The translations under genes were made by a program, and so were the position numbers. The notes below the pieces were generated by a model. It had not been told where the DNA came from. It saw nothing but the letters and a program-made list of their open reading frames with translations, and ran no database searches. From contig CAYWGC010000011.1 of NCBI GenBank assembly GCA_964457755.1, positions 1 to 64,000 of the forward strand: a stretch of 64,000 nt of DNA, written 5' to 3'. The stretch comes from Tharpella sp964457755 (GTDB lineage Bacteria; Desulfobacterota; Anaeroferrophillalia; Anaeroferrophillales; Tharpellaceae). Of this stretch, positions 16,553 to 25,359 are shown piece after piece (the stretch's first letter is position 1; every line of letters starts with the position of its first letter).

Positions 16553-17989
16553 TTACTGATTCTCGGCCAAATCGCCATATTTTTCCCGGTATTCTTTTAA
16601 CTTGTTTCGCAAAGTTCTGATACTGATACCAAGTTGAGCAGCGGCATGGGTGCGGTTTGAATCAACTTCATGCAGGGTTTTGTAGATCATATAACGTTCA
16701 ACTTCGGCCAAAGTAGTTCCTGCAGGTAAGGGCAGATCGGTCATAGAATCGGGGCTTGAAGTAACAGCCTGAGCTGTATCCAGAGATGTTTTTTCAGGTA
16801 ATGGTGGCAACAGCTCCAAGTCCGGCATGACTTCGGGATCAATAAAAAAATCTTCAAGTTCCAGATATGGGCCATCGGCCAAAACCACAGCCCGTTCCAC
16901 CATATTCTCCAATTCGCGAACGTTACCGGGATAGTTATGGTTTAGGAGAAAACGTCGAGCCCCATCTGCCAAACCTTGAAAACTACGTTTATTAAGTTGG
17001 CTGTATTGCTTGATAAAACGCTCCAAAAGAAGCTCTACATCCTGAAGGCGATCACGCAATGGGGGAATGGTTAAAGGAATTACGTTAAGCCGGAAAAAGA
17101 GATCCTGACGAAAATTTCCGGCTGCGACCTCCTGCTGCAGATCCCGGTTGGTGGTCGCAATTATCCTGACATCAACCGAAATCGGCTGGCGCCCGCCGAG
17201 ACGATCAACCTCACCCTCCTGAATAACCCGCAAGAGTTTACTCTGTAGAGGAAACGCCATCTCGCCGATCTCATCGAGTAAGAGGGTGCCACCGTCAGCC
17301 TGTTCAAATTTGCCGATTTTTCTCTGCAGGGCACCGGTAAAGGCCCCTTTTTCAAAACCAAAAAGCTCGCTTTCCAGAAGATTTTCGGGCAGGGCCGCAC
17401 AATTTATCGCAACCAACAGTTTGTCGGCCCGAGGGCTCTGCTTCTGGATAAAGCGGGCCAGAAGCTCTTTGCCAGTACCGCTCTCACCCTGAATCAGAAC
17501 TGTCGCCCGAGACGCTGCCGCCTTTTGCGCCAGGCGCATCATTCTGACCATGCGCGGATCGCCAAAGAGCAACTCACCCTTGCGATCATGTTCCGGGATA
17601 GAAGATCTAAGTTTTACAACCTCGACAACTTTTTCAGCGAGATCCGCCAAAGAAAAACTTTTCTTTAATAGATAGTCAACCGCACCGGCCCGAATCGCCG
17701 TCACCGCCCCATCGACCGTGGGCCGGGCAACAACCGGCAAAACTGCAAGATCGGGATAGGTGCGACGCAAATAGAGTATCAGGTTCTCACCCTTAAAATC
17801 GCAATCAAGCTCTCCTACAAGGAGAGCTACGGGAGCCTCTGCCGCCAGAACCCGGTCGACATCAAGCAACGGTAGCGTTGTTGCCGTCACCTCGAAACCC
17901 GCCTTTACAAGAATTTGCGAAAGCGCCTCGGTAAACTGTACATCACTATCGCAGAGAACTACTTTAATGAGCGACTCTCCTGTTGCCAT
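16553..17989 (-). CDS. NtrC-family sigma-54 activator with degenerate receiver
   Basis: A 478-residue activator with N-terminal receiver-like domain (1-125), AAA+ sigma-54 interaction domain (about 140-375) and C-terminal Fis-type helix-turn-helix (RTHAAAQLGISIRTLRNKLKE). Walker A is GESGTGKE, the sigma-54 contact loop is GAFTGA and Walker B is GGTLLLDEIGEM. The receiver looks inactive: the residue expected to be the phosphorylated aspartate falls in ALLVGELDCD (residues 55-64), where Gly or Glu occupies the position. It overlaps the TPR gene by 31 bp and ends an operon that begins with a second activator of the same type. Control is therefore probably by protein interaction or abundance. Confidence 0.85.
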   Translation of the reverse strand: MATGESLIKVVLCDSDVQFTEALSQILVKAGFEVTATTLPLLDVDRVLAAEAPVALLVGELDCDFKGENLILYLRRTYPDLAVLPVVARPTVDGAVTAIRAGAVDYLLKKSFSLADLAEKVVEVVKLRSSIPEHDRKGELLFGDPRMVRMMRLAQKAAASRATVLIQGESGTGKELLARFIQKQSPRADKLLVAINCAALPENLLESELFGFEKGAFTGALQRKIGKFEQADGGTLLLDEIGEMAFPLQSKLLRVIQEGEVDRLGGRQPISVDVRIIATTNRDLQQEVAAGNFRQDLFFRLNVIPLTIPPLRDRLQDVELLLERFIKQYSQLNKRSFQGLADGARRFLLNHNYPGNVRELENMVERAVVLADGPYLELEDFFIDPEVMPDLELLPPLPEKTSLDTAQAVTSSPDSMTDLPLPAGTTLAEVERYMIYKTLHEVDSNRTHAAAQLGISIRTLRNKLKEYREKYGDLAENQ

Positions 17990-20871
17990 CTGAAATCTTT
18001 AACTGCAGTTGCCGCGGAAGCGGTCCAGGAACTCTCGGGATACTCCTTCTGTAAGCGAAGTAAAAATTCATCTATAGAATCACCTTTGGAAAGGCCAATC
18101 TGACAACGCAATTGCCAATAAAGCAACTCTGCCACCTCCGTAACCGGAGCTAAAAGTGTGAGTTTAGCAAACCAGGCAGCCGCCGCAGCATAATTTTTCT
18201 CTTCGTATAACATACGGCCCAGCCGATAACCCAGAAGTAGACGCTGATCAACCTTGACTTTTTGCGGATACATAAAGGACAAGGTGACAGCTCGACGCAA
18301 GGCTTCTAAAGCTTCTCCTTGAGCATCGCTAAGGATTAGAAGGTCAGCCTCTAAAACCGCCATCTCAACCCGCTCTGCAATAGCTGCTTCAGGAATTTCT
18401 TCTTTAACGTTATCGAGCAACTCAAGAGCCTCACGCACCAGCCCCCGATGCTGCAGCAATCGCACTTTCAACAGCAACATCCGCGCCCGCCACTTTGGCG
18501 GCATTTTTTTTAGATTAAGAGCTCCAATAAAACTCTCGGCCTCGTCAAACCTCTCAAGCCCGAGCAAGAGATCGCCAATCCCCCAATTGATGATCAACTT
18601 CTGCTCAGGTGTAGGTTTAAGCTTTGTGACTTCCCGAAAGACCTCCAGAGCCCCATTCTCCAAGCCCTCTTTATGCAAAGCCTCACCAACCCACAAAAAT
18701 GGATAGACGGCTCCCGGACGCGAGAGAAAATCGTCGCTATATTCATGTTGCAACGCCACAATAGAGCCGTACTCCCCTTTTTTATAGAGCTCTTCGATCT
18801 CGGCAAAAATGGTTTTGCGCAAGGTTGTAAAGGTGACCTCTCTTAAACCCGGCTCAAGCCGCCGGGTCAACATATGACCCAATACCTGTCGCGCTTTTTC
18901 ATATTGATTTTGGCGAAAATAGAGTTGACCGAGGTTGAGTCTGACGATATCGGTAAATGGACTTTCAGGATGGCGGTCAATCAAATAACTGTAAGCCACC
19001 TCGCTGGCGAGTAAATCCGCATAAGCCTGATTGATCGGCACCAGCTTCTGGCGCACTTTGGGATCTTCTCCGAGGATAGCCATCTTCAGACGCGAGACGA
19101 TATCACCCTCACTGCCGGGATACTCTTTGACAACCGTCGAAAACATCAACATCGCTTCCGGCAGTTTCTTTTCTAAAACCAGAATTTCACCAATCTTGGC
19201 CAGGGCCTGGGGGGTGTTTTCATTCTCTGGAAAAAGATTGCGCATCGTTAAAAAATACTCTTTCGCCTCTGGATAACGCAACAACCTGTGATAAGCACTA
19301 CCCAGAAGGTAAAGCGAAAGCGGGTCACGCTGAAGAAAGTCGGGATCTTTTTCGAGTCCGACCCGATACTCATCCAGAGCCTGACGCGCATCCCCTAAAT
19401 AGGTTAGAGCGTTGGCTCGATAGTAGTGAGCATAAACTGAAAAACCGCCTTCAGGCTGACGTTTGAGTAAGTTTGAAAAATCATCGTAGGCATTCTGGTA
19501 GCGTTTTAAAGAAAAATTGAGGCGGGCTAAAGCAAAGTTGGCCGCCGCCGCAAAAGAGCTCTCCGGATAACGCTTTAATAGAGCCTTATAGACGCCGGCA
19601 GCCTCATAAAAAAACTCCATCTTCTCATAAAGCCTGGCAACCTGCAGGTAAGCCCAAGGGGCTTCTTGGTGATCTTCGTGTAACCGCACGGCACTCAGAA
19701 ACTCATCAATCACTTGAGCCAGACGATCACGATTACCGCCGCTGGCAATCGCTGCCTGTGCCCGAGCATCAAAACGTCGAAATTGGGCTGGGATATTGAG
19801 TAAGGTATCAGGAAAAGAGTCTACCAGTTGGCTGAAAAACTCTTCGGCGGCAACATAATCTTCCTCTTGGTAGGCTTTTAACCCCTGATCGAACAACTCC
19901 TGCCCTGGCGGGGGCTCAATGATTGTTGCCACTGACTCTGATTCAGCTTCGGAAACAGAACTTTCAGTCGGCAATAACAGCGCTGCTTCTTCTGCCCGAT
20001 CAACAACCGGTTGCGCTTCTTTTGGCGCAGCCACCGGCTCACTAGCTGAACTGCCGGCCGCCTCTGCGGCCGGCAGTTCAGCAATCGCTTCTGGAATGGG
20101 CGTTTCAGGTTTAGATTCAGGATCTACTTGCAATGAGGGCTCCGCAGGCTCAGAGCGAGAGTCAGAAGCAGATTTGAGGAGAGGAAGCGGCTGAGGCTTT
20201 TCTTGAACCGGAACAACCGTCGGCGGTAAAACCGAAACTGATTCCGGAGTAGTTTCGGTTTTACCGGGCTCACCTTCAGACCCGACCCTATCTGGTAATT
20301 CATTTTTTATTGTCGACTTAGACTCAGGATCAGATTCAGATTGGCCCTCAACTTCAGGCTCTGAAATACCAGGAGAGACAACTGCTACAGGCTTTTTGGG
20401 GAGAGAAGAAATTTTGGCTACGGACTCTGTCGCTTTGATATCAACCACACACATCGGCGGAGATTCAAAGAGTGACACTTTAAGGGTGTAACTATCGATT
20501 CTTAGATAGATTGCAATTTCAAGATATTGTTCCTTCTTACTGACATTGACCCCTTTAACCAGAGGATCATCTAACACTTTGACCGGTTGAGCTCCAAAAT
20601 TATTAAATTCAAAAAGTTTTATTATCAATTTACGATTTTCATGATCCTCTTCAGTCTCATAATAGCCGCCTTGGTTTAGCCGCATGACAACCCGACTGGA
20701 GTGCTTTTTTTTATCACTTCTCAGCTGGATTTTAAGCAGGTTCTTACGGTTACGCTCAACCGCCAAAGCCGCGTCGGCAACGACCATCGAAAAGAGAACG
20801 ACAACCAACAAAAAAAACCAGACGGCCCGGGAAATATCCGGTTGCAAGCCGATTTTCCCCAAATCCTTCAC
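17959..20871 (-). CDS. Large TPR-repeat exported protein
   Basis: A 970-residue protein with an N-terminal membrane or signal segment at about 16-38 (AVWFFLLVVVLFSMVVADAA). A 110-residue beta-rich region follows (SSRVVMRLNQGGYYE to SPPMCVVDI), reminiscent of AMIN-type domains. Residues 150-310 are Pro/Glu/Ser-rich and disordered. The rest, about 320-960, consists of tetratricopeptide-type helix pairs (for example LFDQGLKAYQEEDYVAAEEFF). The start overlaps the stop of the upstream activator by 4 bp, and its end overlaps the downstream activator by 31 bp. It probably works in the periplasm or at the inner membrane as an assembly or interaction scaffold. The flanking sigma-54 activators suggest a linked regulatory role, perhaps in motility or envelope functions; this is inference. 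Confidence 0.7.
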   Translation of the reverse strand: MKDLGKIGLQPDISRAVWFFLLVVVLFSMVVADAALAVERNRKNLLKIQLRSDKKKHSSRVVMRLNQGGYYETEEDHENRKLIIKLFEFNNFGAQPVKVLDDPLVKGVNVSKKEQYLEIAIYLRIDSYTLKVSLFESPPMCVVDIKATESVAKISSLPKKPVAVVSPGISEPEVEGQSESDPESKSTIKNELPDRVGSEGEPGKTETTPESVSVLPPTVVPVQEKPQPLPLLKSASDSRSEPAEPSLQVDPESKPETPIPEAIAELPAAEAAGSSASEPVAAPKEAQPVVDRAEEAALLLPTESSVSEAESESVATIIEPPPGQELFDQGLKAYQEEDYVAAEEFFSQLVDSFPDTLLNIPAQFRRFDARAQAAIASGGNRDRLAQVIDEFLSAVRLHEDHQEAPWAYLQVARLYEKMEFFYEAAGVYKALLKRYPESSFAAAANFALARLNFSLKRYQNAYDDFSNLLKRQPEGGFSVYAHYYRANALTYLGDARQALDEYRVGLEKDPDFLQRDPLSLYLLGSAYHRLLRYPEAKEYFLTMRNLFPENENTPQALAKIGEILVLEKKLPEAMLMFSTVVKEYPGSEGDIVSRLKMAILGEDPKVRQKLVPINQAYADLLASEVAYSYLIDRHPESPFTDIVRLNLGQLYFRQNQYEKARQVLGHMLTRRLEPGLREVTFTTLRKTIFAEIEELYKKGEYGSIVALQHEYSDDFLSRPGAVYPFLWVGEALHKEGLENGALEVFREVTKLKPTPEQKLIINWGIGDLLLGLERFDEAESFIGALNLKKMPPKWRARMLLLKVRLLQHRGLVREALELLDNVKEEIPEAAIAERVEMAVLEADLLILSDAQGEALEALRRAVTLSFMYPQKVKVDQRLLLGYRLGRMLYEEKNYAAAAAWFAKLTLLAPVTEVAELLYWQLRCQIGLSKGDSIDEFLLRLQKEYPESSWTASAATAVKDFRWQQESRSLK

Positions 20872-22286
20872 GAAGCATCCTCCTCTAGTTGATTGCGGCG
20901 AATCTTCTCAATCAAAGTTGTTCGATTTATCTGCAACAATCGGGCGGCCTGCTCTTTAACCCCGTGCGTACGCTTTAAGGCTTCAGCGATCAACTCTTTT
21001 TCGAGTCGCGTTACTTCGGATTTTAAGGAGATGCCTGCCGCTGGCAGTGCGACGGAGGCTGGCGTTTGCGAAAGTTCACCCACCCCTGAAACAGCACTTT
21101 CGGTCTGGAAAAGTTTCTCCGGCAGATCAAGCGGCATGATCCAGCCTCCCGGATTCATCACCGCGGCTCGTTCAATCACATTTTCAAGCTCTCTGACATT
21201 TCCCGGCCAGCTATAATTTTCCAGCAACCAGGAAGCTTCCGGCGTGATTCCCAAAACCTGTTCGGCGCCCTCAAAACCAGCATTGAAACGGCCCAGAAAA
21301 AACTCGGCCAAGCCAATAATATCATCTGGCCGATCCCGCAAAGAAGGCAGTGTCAGGGGCACCACATTAAGACGGTAATAGAGATCTTCACGAAATTTTT
21401 CACTGACAATATCTTTTTCAAGGTCGCGATTGGTTGCTGAAACAATACGTACATCAACCCGTTTAGGTTCTTTACGCCAGCCTAAAGGCTCAATCGTTTT
21501 TTCCTGTAACAGGCGCAGGATCTTAACCTGTAAAAGAGGCTCCATATCACCAATTTCATCGAGAAAAACAGTGCCGCCTTCCGCCATTTCAATCCGCCCG
21601 ATACGGTCACTATGAGCCCCGGTAAAAGCCCCTTTGACATAACCAAAAAGTTCCGATTCGAGAAGATCTCGCGGGATCGCGCCACAATTAACCGGCACAA
21701 AAGGTTTCTGGCTACGCCGCCCCAGACTATGCAGAGCCCTGGCAGCCAACTCTTTACCGGTTCCACTTTCACCGCGAATCAGCACACTGCTGTCGGCTGG
21801 AGCCACTTTAAGAAGTTGGCGATAGACCTCCTTCATGGGCCCAGAAGCCCCTATAAATCCGCAAAACCCCTCGGTAAACAAAATTTCATCTGTCGGCAAG
21901 GTGCTGCCAAATTCACTTGAGTAGCGATTCCCACCTAAACATTGCTCAATTACCCGACTGGTTGCAGATTTTCTTAAGGGCGTAAAAAGATAGCTGTCGG
22001 CCCCGCTCTGGAGGGCCCGACGCACTGCTGCCAAGGCCTCAGGACGACAGATTGCAATCACCGGAAAGCTCTCTAAAGCGGCTTCCTTCAAATTGACAAG
22101 GGAGTGACACCAGGAGGCATCACCGTCCTCGCGACAATCAACTAAGGCAAAGGCAATATTATTCGAAAAAGATTCTGCTCTTTCAAACTGCGGCAGGATC
22201 TGCAGACAGACCTCAGCCGGAAGTGCTTTGGCAAGGTCTGCAGACAACTTTTCGCTTTCAGTTAAAAGTAAACAGGAAGATGGCAT
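20868..22286 (-). CDS. NtrC-family sigma-54 activator
   Basis: A 472-residue activator with a receiver-like N-terminus, AAA+ domain (Walker A GESGTGKE, GAFTGA loop, GGTVFLDEIGDM) and a Fis-type DNA-binding end (KEQAARLLQINRTTLIEKI). In the receiver, a candidate phosphorylation site is D50 in FALVDCRED, but the acidic pair that normally binds magnesium near the N-terminus is missing (LLLTESEK). Phosphorylation by a classical kinase is therefore doubtful. It is the first gene of a three-gene operon with the TPR protein and a second sigma-54 activator. No histidine kinase lies next to it. It would activate sigma-54 promoters of unknown targets. Confidence 0.85.
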   Translation of the reverse strand: MPSSCLLLTESEKLSADLAKALPAEVCLQILPQFERAESFSNNIAFALVDCREDGDASWCHSLVNLKEAALESFPVIAICRPEALAAVRRALQSGADSYLFTPLRKSATSRVIEQCLGGNRYSSEFGSTLPTDEILFTEGFCGFIGASGPMKEVYRQLLKVAPADSSVLIRGESGTGKELAARALHSLGRRSQKPFVPVNCGAIPRDLLESELFGYVKGAFTGAHSDRIGRIEMAEGGTVFLDEIGDMEPLLQVKILRLLQEKTIEPLGWRKEPKRVDVRIVSATNRDLEKDIVSEKFREDLYYRLNVVPLTLPSLRDRPDDIIGLAEFFLGRFNAGFEGAEQVLGITPEASWLLENYSWPGNVRELENVIERAAVMNPGGWIMPLDLPEKLFQTESAVSGVGELSQTPASVALPAAGISLKSEVTRLEKELIAEALKRTHGVKEQAARLLQINRTTLIEKIRRNQLEEDAS

Positions 22287-22374
22287 AAAAACCTAAACAG
22301 AGCTAAGCGATCATCTAGAAAAAAATACGCCTATCAATAACCCAGAAAGAGAAAAAAACAAGTAGATGAAGCAA

Positions 22375-23388
22375 TCAAAAAATCCCGGCAACTGGAGTTC
22401 GACAAACCGGGCAGGACTTATCTGAAATTTTATTTTCAACAACCTTAAAGCCATAGCGCTCAATCAAGACTTCACCGCAGTGATGACAATTGGTATTCTC
22501 CCCACCAATCCCGGGACGATTACCTTCAAAAACGTAGCGCAAACCCGCCTCAAGACCGATATCGCGAGCTTTTTTGAGGGTCTCTGGTGAAGTCGGCGGT
22601 ACTCCAGTTAAACGGTAGGTAGGAAAAAAACCGGTAACATGCCAGGGGATAGAGGGGGATATGGAGACCAGAAAACGGGCCAACTCTTTAAGTTCCGATT
22701 GATTGTCATTATAACCGGGAATCAACAGAGTGGTCACCTCAACCCAGATCCCATGCTCGATAAAGTCACTGATGGTCTCAAGGACCGGAGTCATACTGGC
22801 GGCCCCGCAAATCCGACGATAAAAACTGTCCGACCAGGCTTTAAGATCAATATTGGCTCCCTGGATAAGGGGGTACAAACGACACCGTCCCGCCGCCGTC
22901 AAATAGCCATTACTGACCATTAAGTTAAGCAACCCCTGCTCTTTTGCCAAAGCCGCGGTAGCGCACATCAATTCGAAATAGATCGTCGGTTCAGTGTAAG
23001 TATAAGCAATCGATCGACAACCCGTGGCCAGAGCTTCTCGCACCAACTCCGAGGCTTTAACACGATGCCCGGACAAGCCTTTTCCATTTTGCGGCATTTG
23101 TGAAATCTCATGATTCTGGCAATGACGACAGCGAAAGTTGCAACCGGGGGCCGCCAGAGAATAGCTTTTAGAGCCCGGCAAAACATGGTACAAAGGCTTT
23201 TTCTCGATCGGATCAACATGCGTGGCAACCACGAGATCAGCAACCAGCGTATAGAGGGTGCCCTCCCGATTCCGACGAACGCCGCAAATGCCAGTCTGCC
23301 CCGAACGCAAACGACAGAGATGGGCACAGAGATCACAACGCACCCGATTTTCCGGTAATCTGGTATAAAGTTCCGCTTCACGCATCAT
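22375..23388 (-). CDS. amrS: AmmeMemoRadiSam-system radical SAM enzyme
   Basis: A 337-residue radical SAM protein. The iron-sulphur motif is CNFRCRHC (C83, C87, C90). An N-terminal Cys cluster (CDLCAHLCRL, GICGVRRN) and a C-terminal zinc-ribbon-like pair (CHHCGE, CPVCRTP) are typical of the AmrS group, which was once annotated as pyruvate-formate-lyase activating protein. It generates a 5'-deoxyadenosyl radical for a modification whose substrate is not settled. The partner genes amrA and amrB are not in the window. It is transcribed divergently from purH; a hairpin with a T-run lies in its probable leader. Confidence 0.85.
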   Translation of the reverse strand: MMREAELYTRLPENRVRCDLCAHLCRLRSGQTGICGVRRNREGTLYTLVADLVVATHVDPIEKKPLYHVLPGSKSYSLAAPGCNFRCRHCQNHEISQMPQNGKGLSGHRVKASELVREALATGCRSIAYTYTEPTIYFELMCATAALAKEQGLLNLMVSNGYLTAAGRCRLYPLIQGANIDLKAWSDSFYRRICGAASMTPVLETISDFIEHGIWVEVTTLLIPGYNDNQSELKELARFLVSISPSIPWHVTGFFPTYRLTGVPPTSPETLKKARDIGLEAGLRYVFEGNRPGIGGENTNCHHCGEVLIERYGFKVVENKISDKSCPVCRTPVAGIF

Positions 23389-23475
23389 TTACCTCCTGTT
23401 AAAAACAACTTTTAAATACACTACTAAATTGATTTCGCATAGACCCAAATTTTTATCCCTTATGGAAGTTGACAC

Positions 23476-23512
23476 TAAAAGGGCAGAACCTTAATGGTTC
23501 TGCCCTAAGAGA
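23476..23512. promoter_or_regulatory. Perfect 11-bp hairpin in divergent amrS/purH spacer
   Basis: AGGGCAGAACC (23480-23490) pairs with GGTTCTGCCCT (23496-23506) around a 5-nt loop. Read leftward it is followed by TTTT, the form of an intrinsic terminator. No gene ends here, so it may attenuate the amrS leader or be a leftover element. Confidence 0.5.
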
Positions 23513-23662
23513 CCCGACTTTACAAAAAGGTATCATTTTCAACAAACAGACAACTAAATCTAACCTGTAATCAAATTTTCATTGCATTTTTGGCGTTGGT
23601 TGGGTATTTCATCTTTTTCGCTTTTTTTTCACGAATCCTCAACTGCATCTTAAGGAAAATTT

Positions 23663-25240
23663 ATGGCTACTATCAAACAAGCTCTGATCAGCGTCTCCGA
23701 CAAAGCCGGCATCGTCGAATTCTCACAGCAATTGATCGCTTTAGGGGTGCGTATTCTTTCGACCGGCGGCACGGCTAAACTTTTGCGCGAAAACGGCCTG
23801 AAAGTCGTTGAAGTTTCTGACTACACCGGTTTTCCCGAGATGCTGGACGGGCGCGTCAAAACCCTGCATCCCAAAATTCATGGCGGTCTCTTAGGACGCC
23901 GTGACCTGCCCGAGCATGTCGCAAAAATGGCTGAGCACAACATCGAAGCGATCGACCTGGTGGTCGTCAACCTCTACCCCTTTGCTGAGACCATCGCCAA
24001 ACCTGATTGTGAGTTTGCCGACGCCATTGAGAATATTGATATCGGGGGGCCGACGATGCTGCGCTCCGCCGCAAAAAACTATGGCGCGGTTACGGTAATC
24101 ATTGAGCCTGGTGACTACGCCCCGATCATCGCTGAAATGCAAGCTCACAATGGTGCCGTCGGCCCGGAAACCAATTTCACTCTGGCTAAAAAAGTTTTCC
24201 AGTCAACGGCGGCCTACGATGCTGCTATTGCCAACTACCTGGGCCGTTTTCCGCGCCCAGATGCCCACCAATTAGAGCAATATTTTCTACCTGAGACCTT
24301 CACCTGGCAGGGAACCAAGGCGCAGGATCTGCGCTACGGCGAAAACCCTAACCAGCGCGCGGCTTTCTATAAAGATCCAGAGATCAATGAACCCTGTATC
24401 AGTAATGCTGTCCAACTCCAGGGCAAAGAGCTCTCCTTTAATAATATTTTAGACAGCAATGCCGCCTTTGAATTGGTCAAAGAGTTTACGGAACCGGCGG
24501 CCGTCTTCATCAAGCACACCAACCCTTGCGGGGCTGCCACCTCAACCTCGAAAACTATGGCAGAAATCATAAAAAGGGCCCGGGCCTGCGACCCAATTTC
24601 CGCTTTTGGCGGCATCGTCGCCTTAAACCAGGAGGTCGACAAGGAGAGTGCCGAGATTCTGAGCGAAACTTTCCTGGAAGCGATCATTGCTCCGGGATTC
24701 TCGGCGGAAGCCCGTGATACTCTGGCCGGTAAAACTGCATTACGTCTGCTCGAAGCCCCCCTTCTGGATGATTTTCAGGCAAGTGGCCTTGAGCTTAAAA
24801 AAGTTGTCGGTGGTTTCCTCCTGCAAGAACGCGATCTCAAGGAGGCCTCAAGCGACAGCTGGCTAACTGTCAGCGAGCGTGAACCTACAGAAAAAGAGTT
24901 TGCAACCCTGCAGTTCGCCTGGAAAATCTGTAAACATGTCAAATCCAACGCCATTGTTCTGGCTGACGATAACCGTCTGGTCGGGGTTGGAGCCGGCCAG
25001 ATGAGCCGCATTGATTCAGTCAATATTTCGGTCATGAAAGCACAGGTACCAACCGCTGGTTCAGTCCTGGCGTCCGATGCCTTCTTCCCCTTTCGTGACG
25101 GCATCGATGCGGCTGCCAAAGCTGGCGTGACCGCAATCATTCAACCCGGCGGCTCCAATCGCGATGACGAAGCCATCGCCGCCGCCAACGAACATAATAT
25201 GGTTATGATATTCACCGGCAACCGCCATTTCAAGCATTAA
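23663..25240 (+). CDS. purH: Bifunctional AICAR formyltransferase / IMP cyclohydrolase
   Basis: A 525-residue enzyme for the last two steps of IMP synthesis. The N-terminal MGS-like cyclohydrolase domain starts with QALISVSDKAGIVEFSQQL and includes TLHPKIHGGLLGRRD. The transformylase domain contains LRYGENPNQRAAFYKD, the catalytic region KHTNPCGAA and PFRDGIDAAAKAGVTAIIQPGGS near the C-terminus. Length matches the family. AAGGAAAA precedes the ATG at a normal distance. It is followed by purD and purE on the same strand, although the two gaps contain repeat elements. Confidence 0.97.
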   Translation: MATIKQALISVSDKAGIVEFSQQLIALGVRILSTGGTAKLLRENGLKVVEVSDYTGFPEMLDGRVKTLHPKIHGGLLGRRDLPEHVAKMAEHNIEAIDLVVVNLYPFAETIAKPDCEFADAIENIDIGGPTMLRSAAKNYGAVTVIIEPGDYAPIIAEMQAHNGAVGPETNFTLAKKVFQSTAAYDAAIANYLGRFPRPDAHQLEQYFLPETFTWQGTKAQDLRYGENPNQRAAFYKDPEINEPCISNAVQLQGKELSFNNILDSNAAFELVKEFTEPAAVFIKHTNPCGAATSTSKTMAEIIKRARACDPISAFGGIVALNQEVDKESAEILSETFLEAIIAPGFSAEARDTLAGKTALRLLEAPLLDDFQASGLELKKVVGGFLLQERDLKEASSDSWLTVSEREPTEKEFATLQFAWKICKHVKSNAIVLADDNRLVGVGAGQMSRIDSVNISVMKAQVPTAGSVLASDAFFPFRDGIDAAAKAGVTAIIQPGGSNRDDEAIAAANEHNMVMIFTGNRHFKH

Positions 25241-25359
25241 ACATTTAAGAAATATTTCCACTCCTCCGCAATGCGGGGACAGATCTTTAGCTCTGTCCCC
25301 CACGCGAAGCAGGGCGAAGCAAAGCAACAAATTGCCATCATTGGCTTAGGAGAGAGTAA
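25241..25359. repeat. Hairpin and repeat word between purH and purD
   Basis: GGGGACAGA (25275-25283) pairs with TCTGTCCCC (25292-25300). The following AGGGCGAAGCAAAG (25311-25324) is the inverted form of the word CTTTGCTTCGCCCT found at 26.66 and 39.53 kb. The purD ribosome site (GGAGAG) follows. Confidence 0.6.
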
